Origin: Staphylococcus felis
Lineage (GTDB): Bacteria; Bacillota; Bacilli; Staphylococcales; Staphylococcaceae
Assembly (NCBI RefSeq): GCF_003012915.1
Contig: NZ_CP027770.1
Coordinates: 2,046,001 to 2,110,000 of the forward strand
DNA: 64,000 nucleotides
Direction: 5' to 3'
Notes under the pieces: model-generated
Told to the model about the DNA's origin: nothing
What the model saw: only the letters and a program-made list of their open reading frames with translations
The model's database searches: none
Translations under genes and position numbers: made by a program
In this document: positions 42,641 to 51,669 of the stretch, piece after piece
Position numbering within the stretch: position 1 is the first letter of the stretch
Layout of the letters: each line of letters opens with the position of its first letter

Positions 42641-43142
42641 TAGGATGGCGCTTATTTTTATATACTTTCATAACCAAGCGTATTAGCAATAATAAAATAG
42701 CATTTAAAAATAGCGTCGGTAACATTCTATAAAATAGAAAATGGAATAAATTAAAATCAATTAATCCAAGTATTGCGTATATCATAACGGAAAAGATTTC
42801 AAATAACGCAATCAGTATTAAAGTAGATACATAAATCATACTATTATCCCGGTAAAATACTTTTAAAAACTTATCCGCACTTAACGTAAAAATGATATAT
42901 CCAAATAAGTATACACCATAAATTTGACCGAAATAAACATCATGTAGTAGACCTAAAAATACACTAAGGATTAATGCAATATTAGTGTTTTTTAAAATGG
43001 TCAAAAGTAAAATCATCAATAAAGTGAGATGTGGTACAAAAATGAGATTGATATTACCAATGTGAATGGGCGATAAAAAAGTCAAAAGTGAATCAGTGTA
43101 AAAACATAGTATTGCCAATAGAAAATAATGAATGATCTTCAT
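42627..43142 (-). CDS. mreD: Rod shape-determining protein MreD
   Basis: This hydrophobic 171-residue protein has five or six membrane segments and the MreD family motif LLHDVYFGQIYGVYLFGY. It is coupled to mreC by an ATGA overlap. In cocci that lack MreB, MreCD have an accessory or non-essential place in peripheral wall synthesis. The family call is good despite fast divergence. Confidence 0.92.
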   Translation of the reverse strand: MKIIHYFLLAILCFYTDSLLTFLSPIHIGNINLIFVPHLTLLMILLLTILKNTNIALILSVFLGLLHDVYFGQIYGVYLFGYIIFTLSADKFLKVFYRDNSMIYVSTLILIALFEIFSVMIYAILGLIDFNLFHFLFYRMLPTLFLNAILLLLIRLVMKVYKNKRHPIDMK

Positions 43143-43972
43143 GCGCTTTCACCTTTTTGCTCATCATACACAACATTATTTTTAGCGACATATACATGTG
43201 ATAGTCCATTCATATTAGCACCTGTTTTAATGACAACTTGTTTAGATAAGCCGTATTGATCTTTTTGTACTTTTTCAACTTCACCAACGTATAATCCTTT
43301 TGGAAGTTGGTCACCCAACCCACTTGTCAGTACTTGATCCCCTTTTTCGACATCATCATTGTCATCTATATCGCTAATAATCAATCTATTTTTTTCATCA
43401 TCATAATGGTCAATCAAACCAAATACTTCGTCTGAGTCATGCTGAATGTTTACAGAAAGCCTATTTGTTCGGCCTTTTGTAGATATTAAATTCACTTTTG
43501 AAGAAAATTGATTCACTTTGGCTACGCGCCCAATTAAACCATCGCTTGTCATGACAGCCATATTTTCTTTAATTCCTGCTTTTTGACCCTTATCAATAAC
43601 GATAGTATTAAGCCATTGATCTGGCTGTCGAGCGATAACCGCGGCTGATATAGGATTATATTTCGCAATATCACTCATATCAAGCTCTTTTTTTAATTTT
43701 TCATTTTCTGATTTTAAACGATTATTTTCAGCTTCAAGTTGTTTTTCTTTATTTGTTGGCCTTTGATTGTGTTCAAAAAATTGATTGATTGAACCAGAAA
43801 CAAATTGAATAGGATAGGAGAATATACGCTGTCCAAAACTAACCGTATCCCCTAGATATTGTTCTGGGACTGATTGGGTATTCGATCTTAATGAGAGACC
43901 GATTAAAGCAATAAATAGAATGATTGAACAAAACAACACAACTAATTTGTTGTTTCTAAAAAAATTGGACAA
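43139..43972 (-). CDS. mreC: Rod shape-determining protein MreC
   Basis: This 277-residue bitopic protein has one N-terminal membrane segment (LVVLFCSIILFIALIGLSL), a coiled coil (EKQLEAENNRLKSENEKLKK) and the beta-barrel MreC domain (GLIGRVAKVNQFSSKV, TSGLGDQLPKGLYVG). The TTG at 43972 is preferred: GAGGTG lies 6 bp upstream, and the protein then begins SNFFRNNKLV like other staphylococcal MreC. A GTG three codons upstream overlaps the ribosome site. Confidence 0.94.
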   Translation of the reverse strand: MSNFFRNNKLVVLFCSIILFIALIGLSLRSNTQSVPEQYLGDTVSFGQRIFSYPIQFVSGSINQFFEHNQRPTNKEKQLEAENNRLKSENEKLKKELDMSDIAKYNPISAAVIARQPDQWLNTIVIDKGQKAGIKENMAVMTSDGLIGRVAKVNQFSSKVNLISTKGRTNRLSVNIQHDSDEVFGLIDHYDDEKNRLIISDIDDNDDVEKGDQVLTSGLGDQLPKGLYVGEVEKVQKDQYGLSKQVVIKTGANMNGLSHVYVAKNNVVYDEQKGESA

Positions 43973-44141
43973 CCTCAACACCTCATATTTTATGTATTTG
44001 TTTATAATGTATTATTTTATATGAATACTTTCCATTTATAAAGAGGTTGAGACATAAAGATTCATTACCGTCTAAAAATATTATTCTATTTTCAACACTC
44101 TCTAATGAGTCGTATTCCCCTCCTACACATTTCTTAAAAAA

Positions 44142-44175
44142 GGTTGAAACTATATCGTTACGAATAGTCCCAACC
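44142..44175 (-). terminator. Terminator after the 49-residue gene
   Basis: Twelve-base arms (44142-44153 and 44164-44175) pair with two G-U pairs, and six T follow on the minus strand. The GGTTGGGAC start of the stem is a recurrent staphylococcal terminator sequence. The rest of the gap back to mreC (43982-44141) shows no open frame or clear site. Confidence 0.8.
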
Positions 44176-44213
44176 CTTAAGTAAACACTCGATTAACGGA
44201 ATGATTGATCAAA

Positions 44214-44363
44214 TCATTTTGATTGTGATGTATGACTACGGCTATCTGGTGTTTCATCGTTTTGATCATCATGATAAAGCGCTTCTTTTTTACGCAATTT
44301 TGCAAACAAATTTTGAGCTTTCAACTGTTCACTCTTTTGTTTGTCATCATTTTGATTAGACAT
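44214..44363 (-). CDS. Small hydrophilic protein, 49 residues, function unknown
   Basis: A 50-codon frame begins MSNQNDDKQKSEQLKAQN and ends SHTSQSK. A good AAAGGTGAG lies 5 bp before the ATG and a strong terminator follows, so it looks like a real monocistronic gene. The protein is charged and lacks membrane segments or cysteines; a middle helix LFAKLRKKEALYH is the only likely structured part. I do not recognise the family. It lies between mreC and a DUF4930-like gene. Confidence 0.7.
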   Translation of the reverse strand: MSNQNDDKQKSEQLKAQNLFAKLRKKEALYHDDQNDETPDSRSHTSQSK

Positions 44364-44434
44364 TAGACTCACCTTTCTTTAGTCATTTCACTTCAAGGTT
44401 AACGCAAATTTTGATATAAAACAAGTGTACTCAT

Positions 44435-44899
44435 TTAGTCATTTTGACCTTGATATGACTCGATTGGAAGCATTTTGATAGCGTGCCCCAGTTGATTAAG
44501 GTCGTAATATAAATCATGCTCAGTTGTGTATACCCTCATTTCACTATCTCCAAAATGATAAAGTAAAAATTGAGAATCTTGCTCTGCAATGAGGTAGTCT
44601 TGGTCATAACCCATGCGCGTCAATTCATGTACTTGCATAAACTCATATTTATCAATCCAACTAAAAATATTTCTCGCTTGAGCTCTTGGTATATTTCTAA
44701 ATAAATCGTTATCTTCAAGAACATAACTTCTTCCCGCTACTGGAACTTTATACCCTTCTTCGTCATATGATTCAACTGCTATATCTTCTTTTAAAGGGTT
44801 CCATTCTTGTTGCCTTAAAGCTGGAATATATTTTAGAGAAATATAGAAAATACACAAAAGAAGTAATAAAATGATAAAAAAATTAAATAGCCTTTTCAA
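44435..44899 (-). CDS. DUF4930-like membrane-anchored protein
   Basis: This 154-residue protein has an N-terminal membrane anchor (FNFFIILLLLLCIFYISL, residues 5-22), then an extracytoplasmic or cytoplasmic domain with no enzyme motif that I recognise. Staphylococci carry a similar gene upstream of mreC, called DUF4930. The association with mreCD suggests an envelope role, which is only inferred. The DUF assignment is from memory of the locus. Confidence 0.7.
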   Translation of the reverse strand: MKRLFNFFIILLLLLCIFYISLKYIPALRQQEWNPLKEDIAVESYDEEGYKVPVAGRSYVLEDNDLFRNIPRAQARNIFSWIDKYEFMQVHELTRMGYDQDYLIAEQDSQFLLYHFGDSEMRVYTTEHDLYYDLNQLGHAIKMLPIESYQGQND

Positions 44900-45050
44900 T
44901 ATAAGCCATCCTTTGGTAACAAATTTACTCCAATAAGTATAACGATAATCATATACTATTTCATCCTACTTGAGAATGAGTCGCCTCTAAAATTTGTCAG
45001 ATGCATATACCTTTCGTTAATAGTAAAATAATAGTAAGGGAGTGATTATT

Positions 45051-45218
45051 TTGAGCTTATTGTATTTATTTTTAACTATTTTACTTGTAATTTTAATTTT
45101 TAGATTTAGCATTTCCCTAATAGGATTTATAATACGGTTAGCTATGGCATTAGTGATTTTATTTCTAAGCTATAAATTCATAATATGGCTCATAAATTAT
45201 TTTCATTTATGGCCTTAA
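45051..45218 (+). CDS. Small hydrophobic membrane protein, 55 residues
   Basis: A TTG-started 56-codon plus-strand frame follows AAGGGAGTG by about 6 bp. The product is almost wholly hydrophobic with two likely membrane helices, LYLFLTILLVILIFRF and LAMALVILFLSYKFIIWL, and ends HLWP. It lies convergent to the radC remnant. It could be a type I toxin-like or uncharacterised membrane peptide; no antisense RNA gene was seen. The start codon and composition make this moderately secure. Confidence 0.6.
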   Translation: MSLLYLFLTILLVILIFRFSISLIGFIIRLAMALVILFLSYKFIIWLINYFHLWP

Positions 45219-45263
45219 ATTCGAATTGGCAATCGATTTGCTGATAATAGATAGAAGATGGTT

Positions 45264-45404
45264 TTACTTCTCATCATCCTCACTCATTATCGAAGTAAAA
45301 TCGTCTTCTCCAATAATGATATGATCGAGTAGTTCAATACCCATAGCCTCACCACAAGATTTAAGGCGTTGTGTTGTTTGTATATCTGCTTGAGATGGTG
45401 TTAG
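45264..45404 (-). pseudogene. radC: 3' remnant of radC, cut off by the Tn554-family insertion
   Basis: Forty-six sense codons before a stop encode TPSQADIQTTQRLKSC and then MGIELLDHIIIGEDDF, the C-terminal end of RadC after the JAMM motif. The reading frame is open to the element edge. The matching 5' part lies at 53979-54539, so the chromosomal gene was interrupted between the Asp-Pro codons and Thr-Pro. This piece has no start signal of its own and is unlikely to be made. Confidence 0.92.
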
Positions 45405-45407
45405 GCT
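45402..45407. other. Left att junction of the Tn554-family element
   Basis: The hexamer AGCCTA (minus strand) directly precedes ACACCATC of the radC remnant. Tn554-family elements join at 6-bp core sites that need not match each other. The edge is placed by aligning radC codons and may be off by one or two bases. Confidence 0.6.
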
Positions 45408-45500
45408 TTATCAAGAGTAAATTATGAAAAAAATGGTTTAAATCAATGTTCTTACTTTAAGTACATGTGTTTAACGTAAATGATAATTAGTTAAATATAA

Positions 45501-45533
45501 AAAGGTTATCCCAATCAATAGGATAACCTCTTT
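45501..45533 (-). terminator. Terminator of the cad operon
   Basis: A 9-bp stem AGGTTATCC/GGATAACCT (45503-45511 and 45521-45529) flanked by A and T runs lies about 32 bp after the cadD-like stop. The remaining left end (45408-45500) shows no gene. Confidence 0.75.
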
Positions 45534-45564
45534 ATACTTTACTTTATGGTTTGGATTCGCCACT

Positions 45565-46182
45565 TCAAAGAAGAAATGAAATCAGAGCATTGAATGTTCC
45601 ATTTTCAAACAATATATAAATACCTAGCCCAATGAATACAATTGGTACAATCCAACGTTCATATTTCTCAATTGTTTCCGATATAAAATCGAAGGAAGCT
45701 AGACGGTAACTGACATAGCACAAAACTCCAACCATAATTAGAAAGACAATAGTGACAATAAAGATTTCAGACATACTTAAGGTCGTGAAGTACGGTATAT
45801 AAATGGAAAAGTCATCCGCACTGGAAGCCAATACGATGAAAGTCATCGTCAAAAATAACTGATTAAATTTTCCAGAGGAGAATAAGGATAAAATGCTACT
45901 TTCATCTTCATCCTCTTCTCCTTTAATCCATATTTTCACGCCTAGGTAAAGTGGTAAAAGCCCAAGTAGTCCGATAACCCATTGCTGAGGAATTAAATTT
46001 ACAACCCCCTGTGCAACTAAAAGACTTGCTCCTATCACAATTGCAGTCCCTATATATTGTCCTATCCAAATATGTTTTACCTGACCTTTTTTTACTTGCG
46101 AAAACAAAAGAATTAATATGACGAGATAATCAATTCCTGTTGCTACATATACCGCAGTAGCCGTCAGTATCGTCGCGATCAT
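45565..46182 (-). CDS. cadD: CadD family cadmium resistance transporter
   Basis: This 205-residue integral membrane protein belongs to the CadD/LysE-like family. Its five or six helices include YVATGIDYLVILILLF and FIVLASSADDFSIYIPYF, with the acidic residues typical of the family. CadD gives cadmium, and sometimes zinc, efflux or resistance independent of ATPase CadA. The ATG has a GGAGATG site. It is the last gene of cadC-cadA-cadD, 79 bp after cadA. The exact ion range is inferred from the family. Confidence 0.88.
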   Translation of the reverse strand: MIATILTATAVYVATGIDYLVILILLFSQVKKGQVKHIWIGQYIGTAIVIGASLLVAQGVVNLIPQQWVIGLLGLLPLYLGVKIWIKGEEDEDESSILSLFSSGKFNQLFLTMTFIVLASSADDFSIYIPYFTTLSMSEIFIVTIVFLIMVGVLCYVSYRLASFDFISETIEKYERWIVPIVFIGLGIYILFENGTFNALISFLL

Positions 46183-46261
46183 TTTATCATCTCCAATATT
46201 TTAGGGATAGGACTTTTCTTCAAAATGAAAAGTCCTTCCGTAAATTGCACACATATAGTAC

Positions 46262-48676
46262 CTATTTATCCTTCACTCTCATCAGTCGCAAACTATTTAA
46301 TGCTACCAAAATAGTGGCTCCCATATCGGAAAGAATCGCAATCCAAAGGGTTAGCCAGCCTGGAATAACCAATAGTAAGGCAATTATCTTAATTCCGATG
46401 GCAAACGTGATGTTCGCTTTGATGATATTTAGCGTTTTCCTGCTAAGTCTTACTGCAAATGGAAGCTTACTTAAATCATCTCCCATTAATGCAATATCAG
46501 CTGTCTCGATGGCAGTATCTGTTCCAGCACCGCCCATTGCAATGCCAACAGTGGATGCAGCAAGTGCAGGAGCATCATTGACGCCATCGCCAATCATAGC
46601 TACATTACCATGCTCGGCTTTCATTTTTTTAATATAGTCCAACTTATCCTGTGGCATCAATTCGGACTGAATATCAGAAACGCCTACATGAGCACCGATT
46701 GCTTCTGCGGTACCTTGATTATCACCTGTCAGCATAATTGTTTGCTTGATTCCTAACTGATGAAGTTTTTGAATCACATTTTTACTTGTTTCGCGGACCT
46801 CATCTGCTACAGCAATCACGCCGAGGATTGTTTGGTCCGTTCCAATAATCATGGCCGTTTTCCCTTGGTTTTGTAAAACTTTCACTTTATTTTCAAACTC
46901 AAGGCTAAAATCGGAAACATTTAATTCTTTAAAAAGCCTTGGACTGCCAATGTAATAGGTTGTTCCATCTATATTCCCTTGAATGCCCCGACCTGTAATA
47001 GAAGTGAAGTCCTCCACTCTAACATCGGAATAAGTAATATTATCTTGCTCTGCTTTCTTCATTATTGCTGAAGCAAGTGGATGTTGTGATCGATATTCTA
47101 AAGCTGTAATAATGGAAAACAGCTCTTTTTCTTCTACTTGATCATTTAACACTTTAAAATCTGTTACCACTGGTACACCTTTTGTCAGTGTTCCTGTTTT
47201 ATCAAATGCGATTGCCTTAATGGCTCCTAATTCCTCTAGATAGACACCGCCTTTAATCAACACACCTTTTTTAGCTGCATTTCCAATTGCCGAGACAATC
47301 GAGATTGGAGTAGAAATAACTAATGCACACGGACATCCAACTACAAGTACCGCTAATCCTTGATAAACCCAAGTATCCCAACTTCCACCAAAGAATAAAG
47401 GTGGAACGACTGCAACGAGCGCCGCAATAACCATAATGATCGGCGTATAATATTTCGCAAATTTATCTACGAATGCTTGCGCTGGAGCGCGCTCCCCTTG
47501 TGCTTCCTCAACCAGATGAATAATCTTGGAGATGGTTGTATCCTCTACGTATTTGGTGATTTTTACTTCAAGTAGTCCCTCTTCGTTAAGCGTACCTGCA
47601 AATACTTCATCATCTACCGTTTTGGCAACAGGGACAGATTCTCCTGTTATAGCAGCCTGGTTGACAGCCGACACCCCATTTATAATGATCCCATCCATGG
47701 CAATTTTCTCCCCTGGTTTGACGATCATAATATCACCCACGGCGATATCGTCCACATGGATCATTATTTCCTGACCATTCCGCCTAACAAGTGCTTCTTT
47801 TGGGGCAATATCCATCAATGAACGAATGGACTGTCTTGCTCTATCCATAGAAAAACGTTCAAGTGCTTCACTGATTGCAAAGAGAATGACAACAATGGAT
47901 GCCTCTGCCCATTCACCAATGATGGCAGCTCCAATAACTGCAACGGTCATCAGGGTTTTCATGTCGAAATCAAAGCGTATCAAATTTTGAAAACCAACTT
48001 TAAATAGTGAATATCCGCCAATTACAATCGAACTTACAAATAACATGGAAGTTACAAGGTTATCTTCTCCATTTACAAAGTGAGAAAGGTAACCAAAAGC
48101 AATCATTAATGTGGCAAACAGCAATGTGCTGTGTTTTTTATAAAACGGTATTTTCTCTTCTTTAGGAGCCTTAGTGTCTTCTTTGACCGCTTGTATCGAT
48201 GGATTCGCCAGTTTTTCAGGAATTACCTTAAGATTCTCGAAAGCACCTGCTTTTTCAAGCTCTTCAACCGATGCATTTCCATATACATCAATTTTGGAAG
48301 CGCCAAAGTTCACTTTTGCATCCTGAACTCCAGCTAGTTGTTTTACATTTTTTTCAAACTTCCCAGCACAGTTTGCGCAAGAAAATCCCTCCACACGGTA
48401 AACATTTTTATCTTCTGTTACCACTGGTTCGACCCGTCTTCTAGCCTTCTCTGGTGCCACTTTAAGATTCTCGAAAGCACCAGCCTTTTCCAGATCTTCA
48501 ACAGTTGCACTGCCAAAGACATCAATTTTGGAAGCTCCGAAATTGACTTTCGCATCATGCACCCCTGGTAGTTCCTTTACATTTTTTTCAAACTTCCCAG
48601 CACAATTCGCACACGAGAAACCCTCCACACGGTAAACCTGTTTATCTTCTGTTAATGTTTTTGTTGAACTATCCAA
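46262..48676 (-). CDS. cadA: Cadmium/zinc-translocating P-type ATPase CadA with two metal-binding domains
   Basis: This 804-residue PIB-type ATPase exports Cd2+, Zn2+ and Pb2+. Two tandem heavy-metal-associated domains each carry the CANC motif (residues 22-25 and 100-103); many staphylococcal CadA proteins have only one. The membrane CPC motif ([11 protein letters not shown]), phosphorylation site DKTGTLT, TGES loop and [10 protein letters not shown] hinge are intact. The TTG at 48676 is chosen because GGGAGG is 9 bp away and the frame then begins [11 protein letters not shown]. It overlaps the cadC stop by 8 bp. The gene looks richer in G+C than its chromosomal neighbours. Confidence 0.95.
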   Translation of the reverse strand: MDSSTKTLTEDKQVYRVEGFSCANCAGKFEKNVKELPGVHDAKVNFGASKIDVFGSATVEDLEKAGAFENLKVAPEKARRRVEPVVTEDKNVYRVEGFSCANCAGKFEKNVKQLAGVQDAKVNFGASKIDVYGNASVEELEKAGAFENLKVIPEKLANPSIQAVKEDTKAPKEEKIPFYKKHSTLLFATLMIAFGYLSHFVNGEDNLVTSMLFVSSIVIGGYSLFKVGFQNLIRFDFDMKTLMTVAVIGAAIIGEWAEASIVVILFAISEALERFSMDRARQSIRSLMDIAPKEALVRRNGQEIMIHVDDIAVGDIMIVKPGEKIAMDGIIINGVSAVNQAAITGESVPVAKTVDDEVFAGTLNEEGLLEVKITKYVEDTTISKIIHLVEEAQGERAPAQAFVDKFAKYYTPIIMVIAALVAVVPPLFFGGSWDTWVYQGLAVLVVGCPCALVISTPISIVSAIGNAAKKGVLIKGGVYLEELGAIKAIAFDKTGTLTKGVPVVTDFKVLNDQVEEKELFSIITALEYRSQHPLASAIMKKAEQDNITYSDVRVEDFTSITGRGIQGNIDGTTYYIGSPRLFKELNVSDFSLEFENKVKVLQNQGKTAMIIGTDQTILGVIAVADEVRETSKNVIQKLHQLGIKQTIMLTGDNQGTAEAIGAHVGVSDIQSELMPQDKLDYIKKMKAEHGNVAMIGDGVNDAPALAASTVGIAMGGAGTDTAIETADIALMGDDLSKLPFAVRLSRKTLNIIKANITFAIGIKIIALLLVIPGWLTLWIAILSDMGATILVALNSLRLMRVKDK

Positions 48677-49034
48677 TACTAGCAACCTCCCTTTGATGCA
48701 AGAAAGCTTTTTCTACAAGCTGTTTAACATGCTCATCATCTAGTGAATAATAGACTAATTTTCCTTCTTTACGGTATGTTGCTATACCTAAATTTTTCAA
48801 CAATCTTAAATGATAGGATGCCGTAGCCGTTGAAGATTCAATGATATTCGCTACATCACAAACACATAACTCTCCCTCTAAAGATAAAACATAAGCAATT
48901 TTAACCCTTGTATCATCTGACAGAGTCTTAAAAACTTTCGCTACATCCATAGGATTCTGTTTAGCAAGGTCTTTTTTAGCCCTGTTTACCTTATCTTCGT
49001 GAATACAGGTAACTTCACACATATCTTTTGTCAT
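48669..49034 (-). CDS. cadC: Cadmium-responsive ArsR/SmtB-family repressor CadC
   Basis: This 121-residue winged-helix repressor senses soft metals. The four type-1 ligands of pI258 CadC are matched by Cys6, Cys10, Cys57 and Cys59 (CEVTC and ELCVCD). The recognition helix region is [17 protein letters not shown]. Cd2+, Pb2+ or Zn2+ binding would release it from the cad promoter. AAGGAGG precedes the ATG. It is the first gene of the cad operon, and two operator-like repeats lie just upstream. Confidence 0.94.
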   Translation of the reverse strand: MTKDMCEVTCIHEDKVNRAKKDLAKQNPMDVAKVFKTLSDDTRVKIAYVLSLEGELCVCDVANIIESSTATASYHLRLLKNLGIATYRKEGKLVYYSLDDEHVKQLVEKAFLHQREVASIG

Positions 49035-49049
49035 AATTATCCTCCTTAT

Positions 49050-49117
49050 TCAAATGACTGTTTGTTTGATAATTATAATATATCCCACCATAAACAAATA
49101 GTCAAATGATTGTTTGA
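49050..49117 (-). promoter_or_regulatory. cad promoter with two operator-like inverted repeats
   Basis: On the minus strand TTGACT (49100-49105), a 17-bp spacer and TATATT (49077-49082) form the promoter. Two similar imperfect palindromes of TCAAA...TTTGA type lie at 49102-49117, overlapping the -35 box, and at 49050-49069, between the -10 box and the ribosome site. They resemble the CadC operator of pI258, which is a single site. Their use by CadC is inferred. Confidence 0.75.
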
Positions 49118-49141
49118 TTATTATATATTAATATTACAATA

Positions 49142-49179
49142 AAAAAGATTGGTTTCTAATGTTAGAAACCAATCTTTTT
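49142..49179. terminator. Terminator between tnpC and the cad promoter
   Basis: Perfect 18-bp arms (49142-49159 and 49162-49179) with A and T runs on the outer sides form a very strong bidirectional hairpin. It insulates the cad operon from the transposase transcript. Confidence 0.9.
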
Positions 49180-49273
49180 AGAGATTTTAACCAGATTTTA
49201 AAGCATCTTAAACATAACTGCCCCGTTAGTTTAAGTACATTTCTTCACAATTCATTTATAGATTAACTTTTAA

Positions 49274-49651
49274 CTATTCATTATTGTACAATTCTCCATA
49301 TAATTTCTGAATTTGGTTTTTTAATTTTTTATTTTCCTCCTCTAATTCCTTAACTCTTGTTTTTAAAGTCTTAACAAGAACCCCTTCAGATCGAGAGCTT
49401 TTCTCAGATTTTGATACTATAATTGATGTTATTTGACGTTTACGAAGGGATTCGATTCTTTGCCTAATATCTTGTTCTTTATAAAGCCATGATTTAGAAA
49501 CTTTGGCTTCCTTTGCTATTGAATTAAAATTAATAGCTTTACCTTCAATCGAAAATTTAGAAATCGCTTTGTCTACTTTTTCCCTTGTCTTTTGTGATTT
49601 CTGCTTCGCCAAACGTACAATTTCTGTTGTATTTCTAACTTGTTTATCCAT
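49274..49651 (-). CDS. tnpC: Tn554-family transposition regulator TnpC
   Basis: This 125-residue protein matches Tn554 TnpC in length and character: an N-terminal helix-turn-helix-like region ([23 protein letters not shown] is in it) and a C-terminal coiled coil ([19 protein letters not shown]). In Tn554, TnpC affects the orientation and efficiency of insertion and is not essential. It lies 6 bp after tnpB and is intact. Confidence 0.9.
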   Translation of the reverse strand: MDKQVRNTTEIVRLAKQKSQKTREKVDKAISKFSIEGKAINFNSIAKEAKVSKSWLYKEQDIRQRIESLRKRQITSIIVSKSEKSSRSEGVLVKTLKTRVKELEEENKKLKNQIQKLYGELYNNE

Positions 49652-50513
49652 TGATAATTACCCCGTCAAACTTCCAATGATTTGTTCTAAACGCTCTTTA
49701 ACACGGCTATTAGTCTCTATTTGTCTTTGCCATTGTTTATCCTTTGCTATGGTTAATAACTCTTCTGTACGCTCTAACTGTTCTTCGTGCTGTGGTAAGA
49801 ATTGCTTACTGGTACAGAAGTGAGTGCAATCTAAGCATGCATTCGCATGTGGACAACCACCTGCTATTACTGGCAATCTACAATAACCATTTGGAAGCAC
49901 TTGTGCATTTATATTTTTCTTGAACCATTGAAGCTCTACATCATCGACTTCACTATCATCATCTAGATTGAGCACATCTCCATTATTGGTAACCAGTTTT
50001 TCTTGAAATTTAGTAAATTCATTTTTTAGAGTTTCATCAAAGATATGAGCGTATCTGCTTGTCATTTCTGGGCTTTCATGTCCCAAAAATTTCTGCACAA
50101 TATGCTGGGGCACCCCGTTGTTAATCATTCTTGTTCCTACTGTATGGCGAAAGGCATGGGCATGGAATCTATAAATCTCGCCTGATTTATCCACTATATT
50201 TTGCTCATAAGCTAATTTATTTAACTCGCCTCTAAATGTTTCTTGTTTTAATGGCGATCCATCTTTTCTTGGAAAGAGGTATTCACTATCTGGAAATTCC
50301 TCTGAAACTTTATCTTCCCGAACTTTAATAAGTAAAGCTACCTCTTTAGATATTGGAACTATATGCTCCTTTTTCATTTTCCATTGATAATACTTTAAAA
50401 AGTAATCTCCATCTTTGTCCTCTAATAGACAGCCTTTTTTCAAGGTGCACAATTCACTTATCCTCATTCCACATTCTTGAACAATCATAGTCATCGTAGC
50501 TATATATTCGGGT

Positions 50514-50518
50514 AATTT
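50514..50518. repeat. Target site duplication of the IS3-family element (left copy)
   Basis: AATTT here matches AATTT at 51742-51746 on the other side of the element. A 5-bp duplication is within the range known for the IS3 family. Confidence 0.85.
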
Positions 50519-50524
50519 GGTATG

Positions 50525-51346
50525 TCAACAGATTTCTAGACAGTTTTTATAGAAACTATCTTTGTACGCTTTCGGCGTCAGATAATTTAATGCACTATGA
50601 GGTCGAATGTTGTTATACCAATTAACATAATCAAACAATTCGAGTTTTAAGTGATTAATAGATTTAAAATCATACTGTTTAATGAATTCAGTTTTTAACG
50701 CTTTAAATGTACTTTCAGCTACTGCGTTGTCATATGGACATCCTTTCATGCTTAAAGATCTTTTGATACCAAAGGTATCTAGTACATCATCAATCATGTG
50801 ATTATCAAACTCTTTTCCTCTGTCAGTGTGAAACATTTGTACGTCTCTTAAATCGTGTCTAATGCTACTAAGTGCCTTGGATACAAGCGTGCTATCTTTC
50901 TTTGAGCCTGCGCTATGCCCAACAATCTCACGGTTAAAAAGATCAATAAATAAACATATGTAATGCCATTTTCCAGCCACTTTTACATATGTCAAATCAC
51001 TGACAAGAACTTCCAATGGTTCTTTTCTATTGAAACTTTGATTTAATTCATTATTGATTTCGCGTTCACTTGAGCGAGAAGGAAATGATTTATACTTCGA
51101 TGTCGTATAAGAAGATACTAATTTATTTGCTTTCATAATGCGTCCTATACGTCGTCTTGAGACATTTAAACCATTTTTGATAAGTTCATTTTTAATCCTT
51201 CTTGTTCCAAAACATTTGCGATTAGAATTGAAAATCTCGATAATTTTATCGCTAATTTCCTTATCTCGATCATCTTTTTCAACGTTGGGTGATTTGTTAA
51301 TTTCGTAATAGTAACTACTTCTAGAGATTTGCAGGACTTTGCACAT
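50525..51346 (-). CDS. IS3-family transposase OrfB (DDE)
   Basis: This 273-residue catalytic protein has the rve integrase core. The acid triad is in VSDLTYV, HTDRGKEF and NAVAESTFK, ending in the usual WYNNIRPHSALNYLTP. Before this ATG the same phase stays open back to orfA, with codons for KIDVIRKNANKYSVSAM, which suggests that the active form is an OrfAB fusion made by a -1 frameshift at the CGAAAATAG end of orfA. All key residues are present, so the IS may be active. Confidence 0.92.
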   Translation of the reverse strand: MCKVLQISRSSYYYEINKSPNVEKDDRDKEISDKIIEIFNSNRKCFGTRRIKNELIKNGLNVSRRRIGRIMKANKLVSSYTTSKYKSFPSRSSEREINNELNQSFNRKEPLEVLVSDLTYVKVAGKWHYICLFIDLFNREIVGHSAGSKKDSTLVSKALSSIRHDLRDVQMFHTDRGKEFDNHMIDDVLDTFGIKRSLSMKGCPYDNAVAESTFKALKTEFIKQYDFKSINHLKLELFDYVNWYNNIRPHSALNYLTPKAYKDSFYKNCLEIC

Positions 51347-51387
51347 TGCTGATACTGAATATTTATTGGCATTCTTTCGAATGACAT

Positions 51388-51669
51388 CTATTTTCGTCCC
51401 ATGATCAGCGCTGCTTGCTTTAAAATATCATTTTCCATTTTCAATTGTTGATTTTCTTTACGTAATTTTCTTAGTTCTTTTTCTTCATTAGTTAAGTTAT
51501 CTTGATGGTTAAATGAACCAGTATTTTGATGTTGCTTAATCCATTTCCCTAACGCCGAAGGTGTTAAATCATATTCACGAGCAATTTCATTTCTAGGCTT
51601 ACCATTTTCATAAAGCTTTACCATTTGTAATTTAAATTCAGGACTAAAAGTTCTTCTTTCTCTTGTCAT
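51388..51669 (-). CDS. IS3-family transposase OrfA (helix-turn-helix)
   Basis: This 93-residue protein has the IS3 OrfA layout: a helix-turn-helix (RTFSPEFKLQMVKLYENGK, REYDLTPSALGKWIKQH) and a C-terminal leucine zipper (EKELRKLRKENQQLKMEND). It binds the element ends and regulates OrfAB. The stop lies in an A-rich run suited to frameshifting. Confidence 0.93.
   Translation of the reverse strand: MTRERRTFSPEFKLQMVKLYENGKPRNEIAREYDLTPSALGKWIKQHQNTGSFNHQDNLTNEEKELRKLRKENQQLKMENDILKQAALIMGRK

Noticed and set aside
45402..45407. Alternative transposon edge using the shared TAAC on both sides
   Set aside because: It would imply an extra Leu codon (Asp-Pro-Leu-Thr-Pro) in radC, whereas Asp-Pro-Thr-Pro is the usual RadC sequence.
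46245..46637. A 130-codon plus-strand frame opposite the cadA 3' end
   Set aside because: It is an antisense shadow of the conserved C-terminal part of CadA.
51166..51387. A 73-codon minus-strand frame between orfA and orfB of the IS
   Set aside because: It is in a third phase, overlaps orfB and resembles no protein; the real continuation is the orfB phase.
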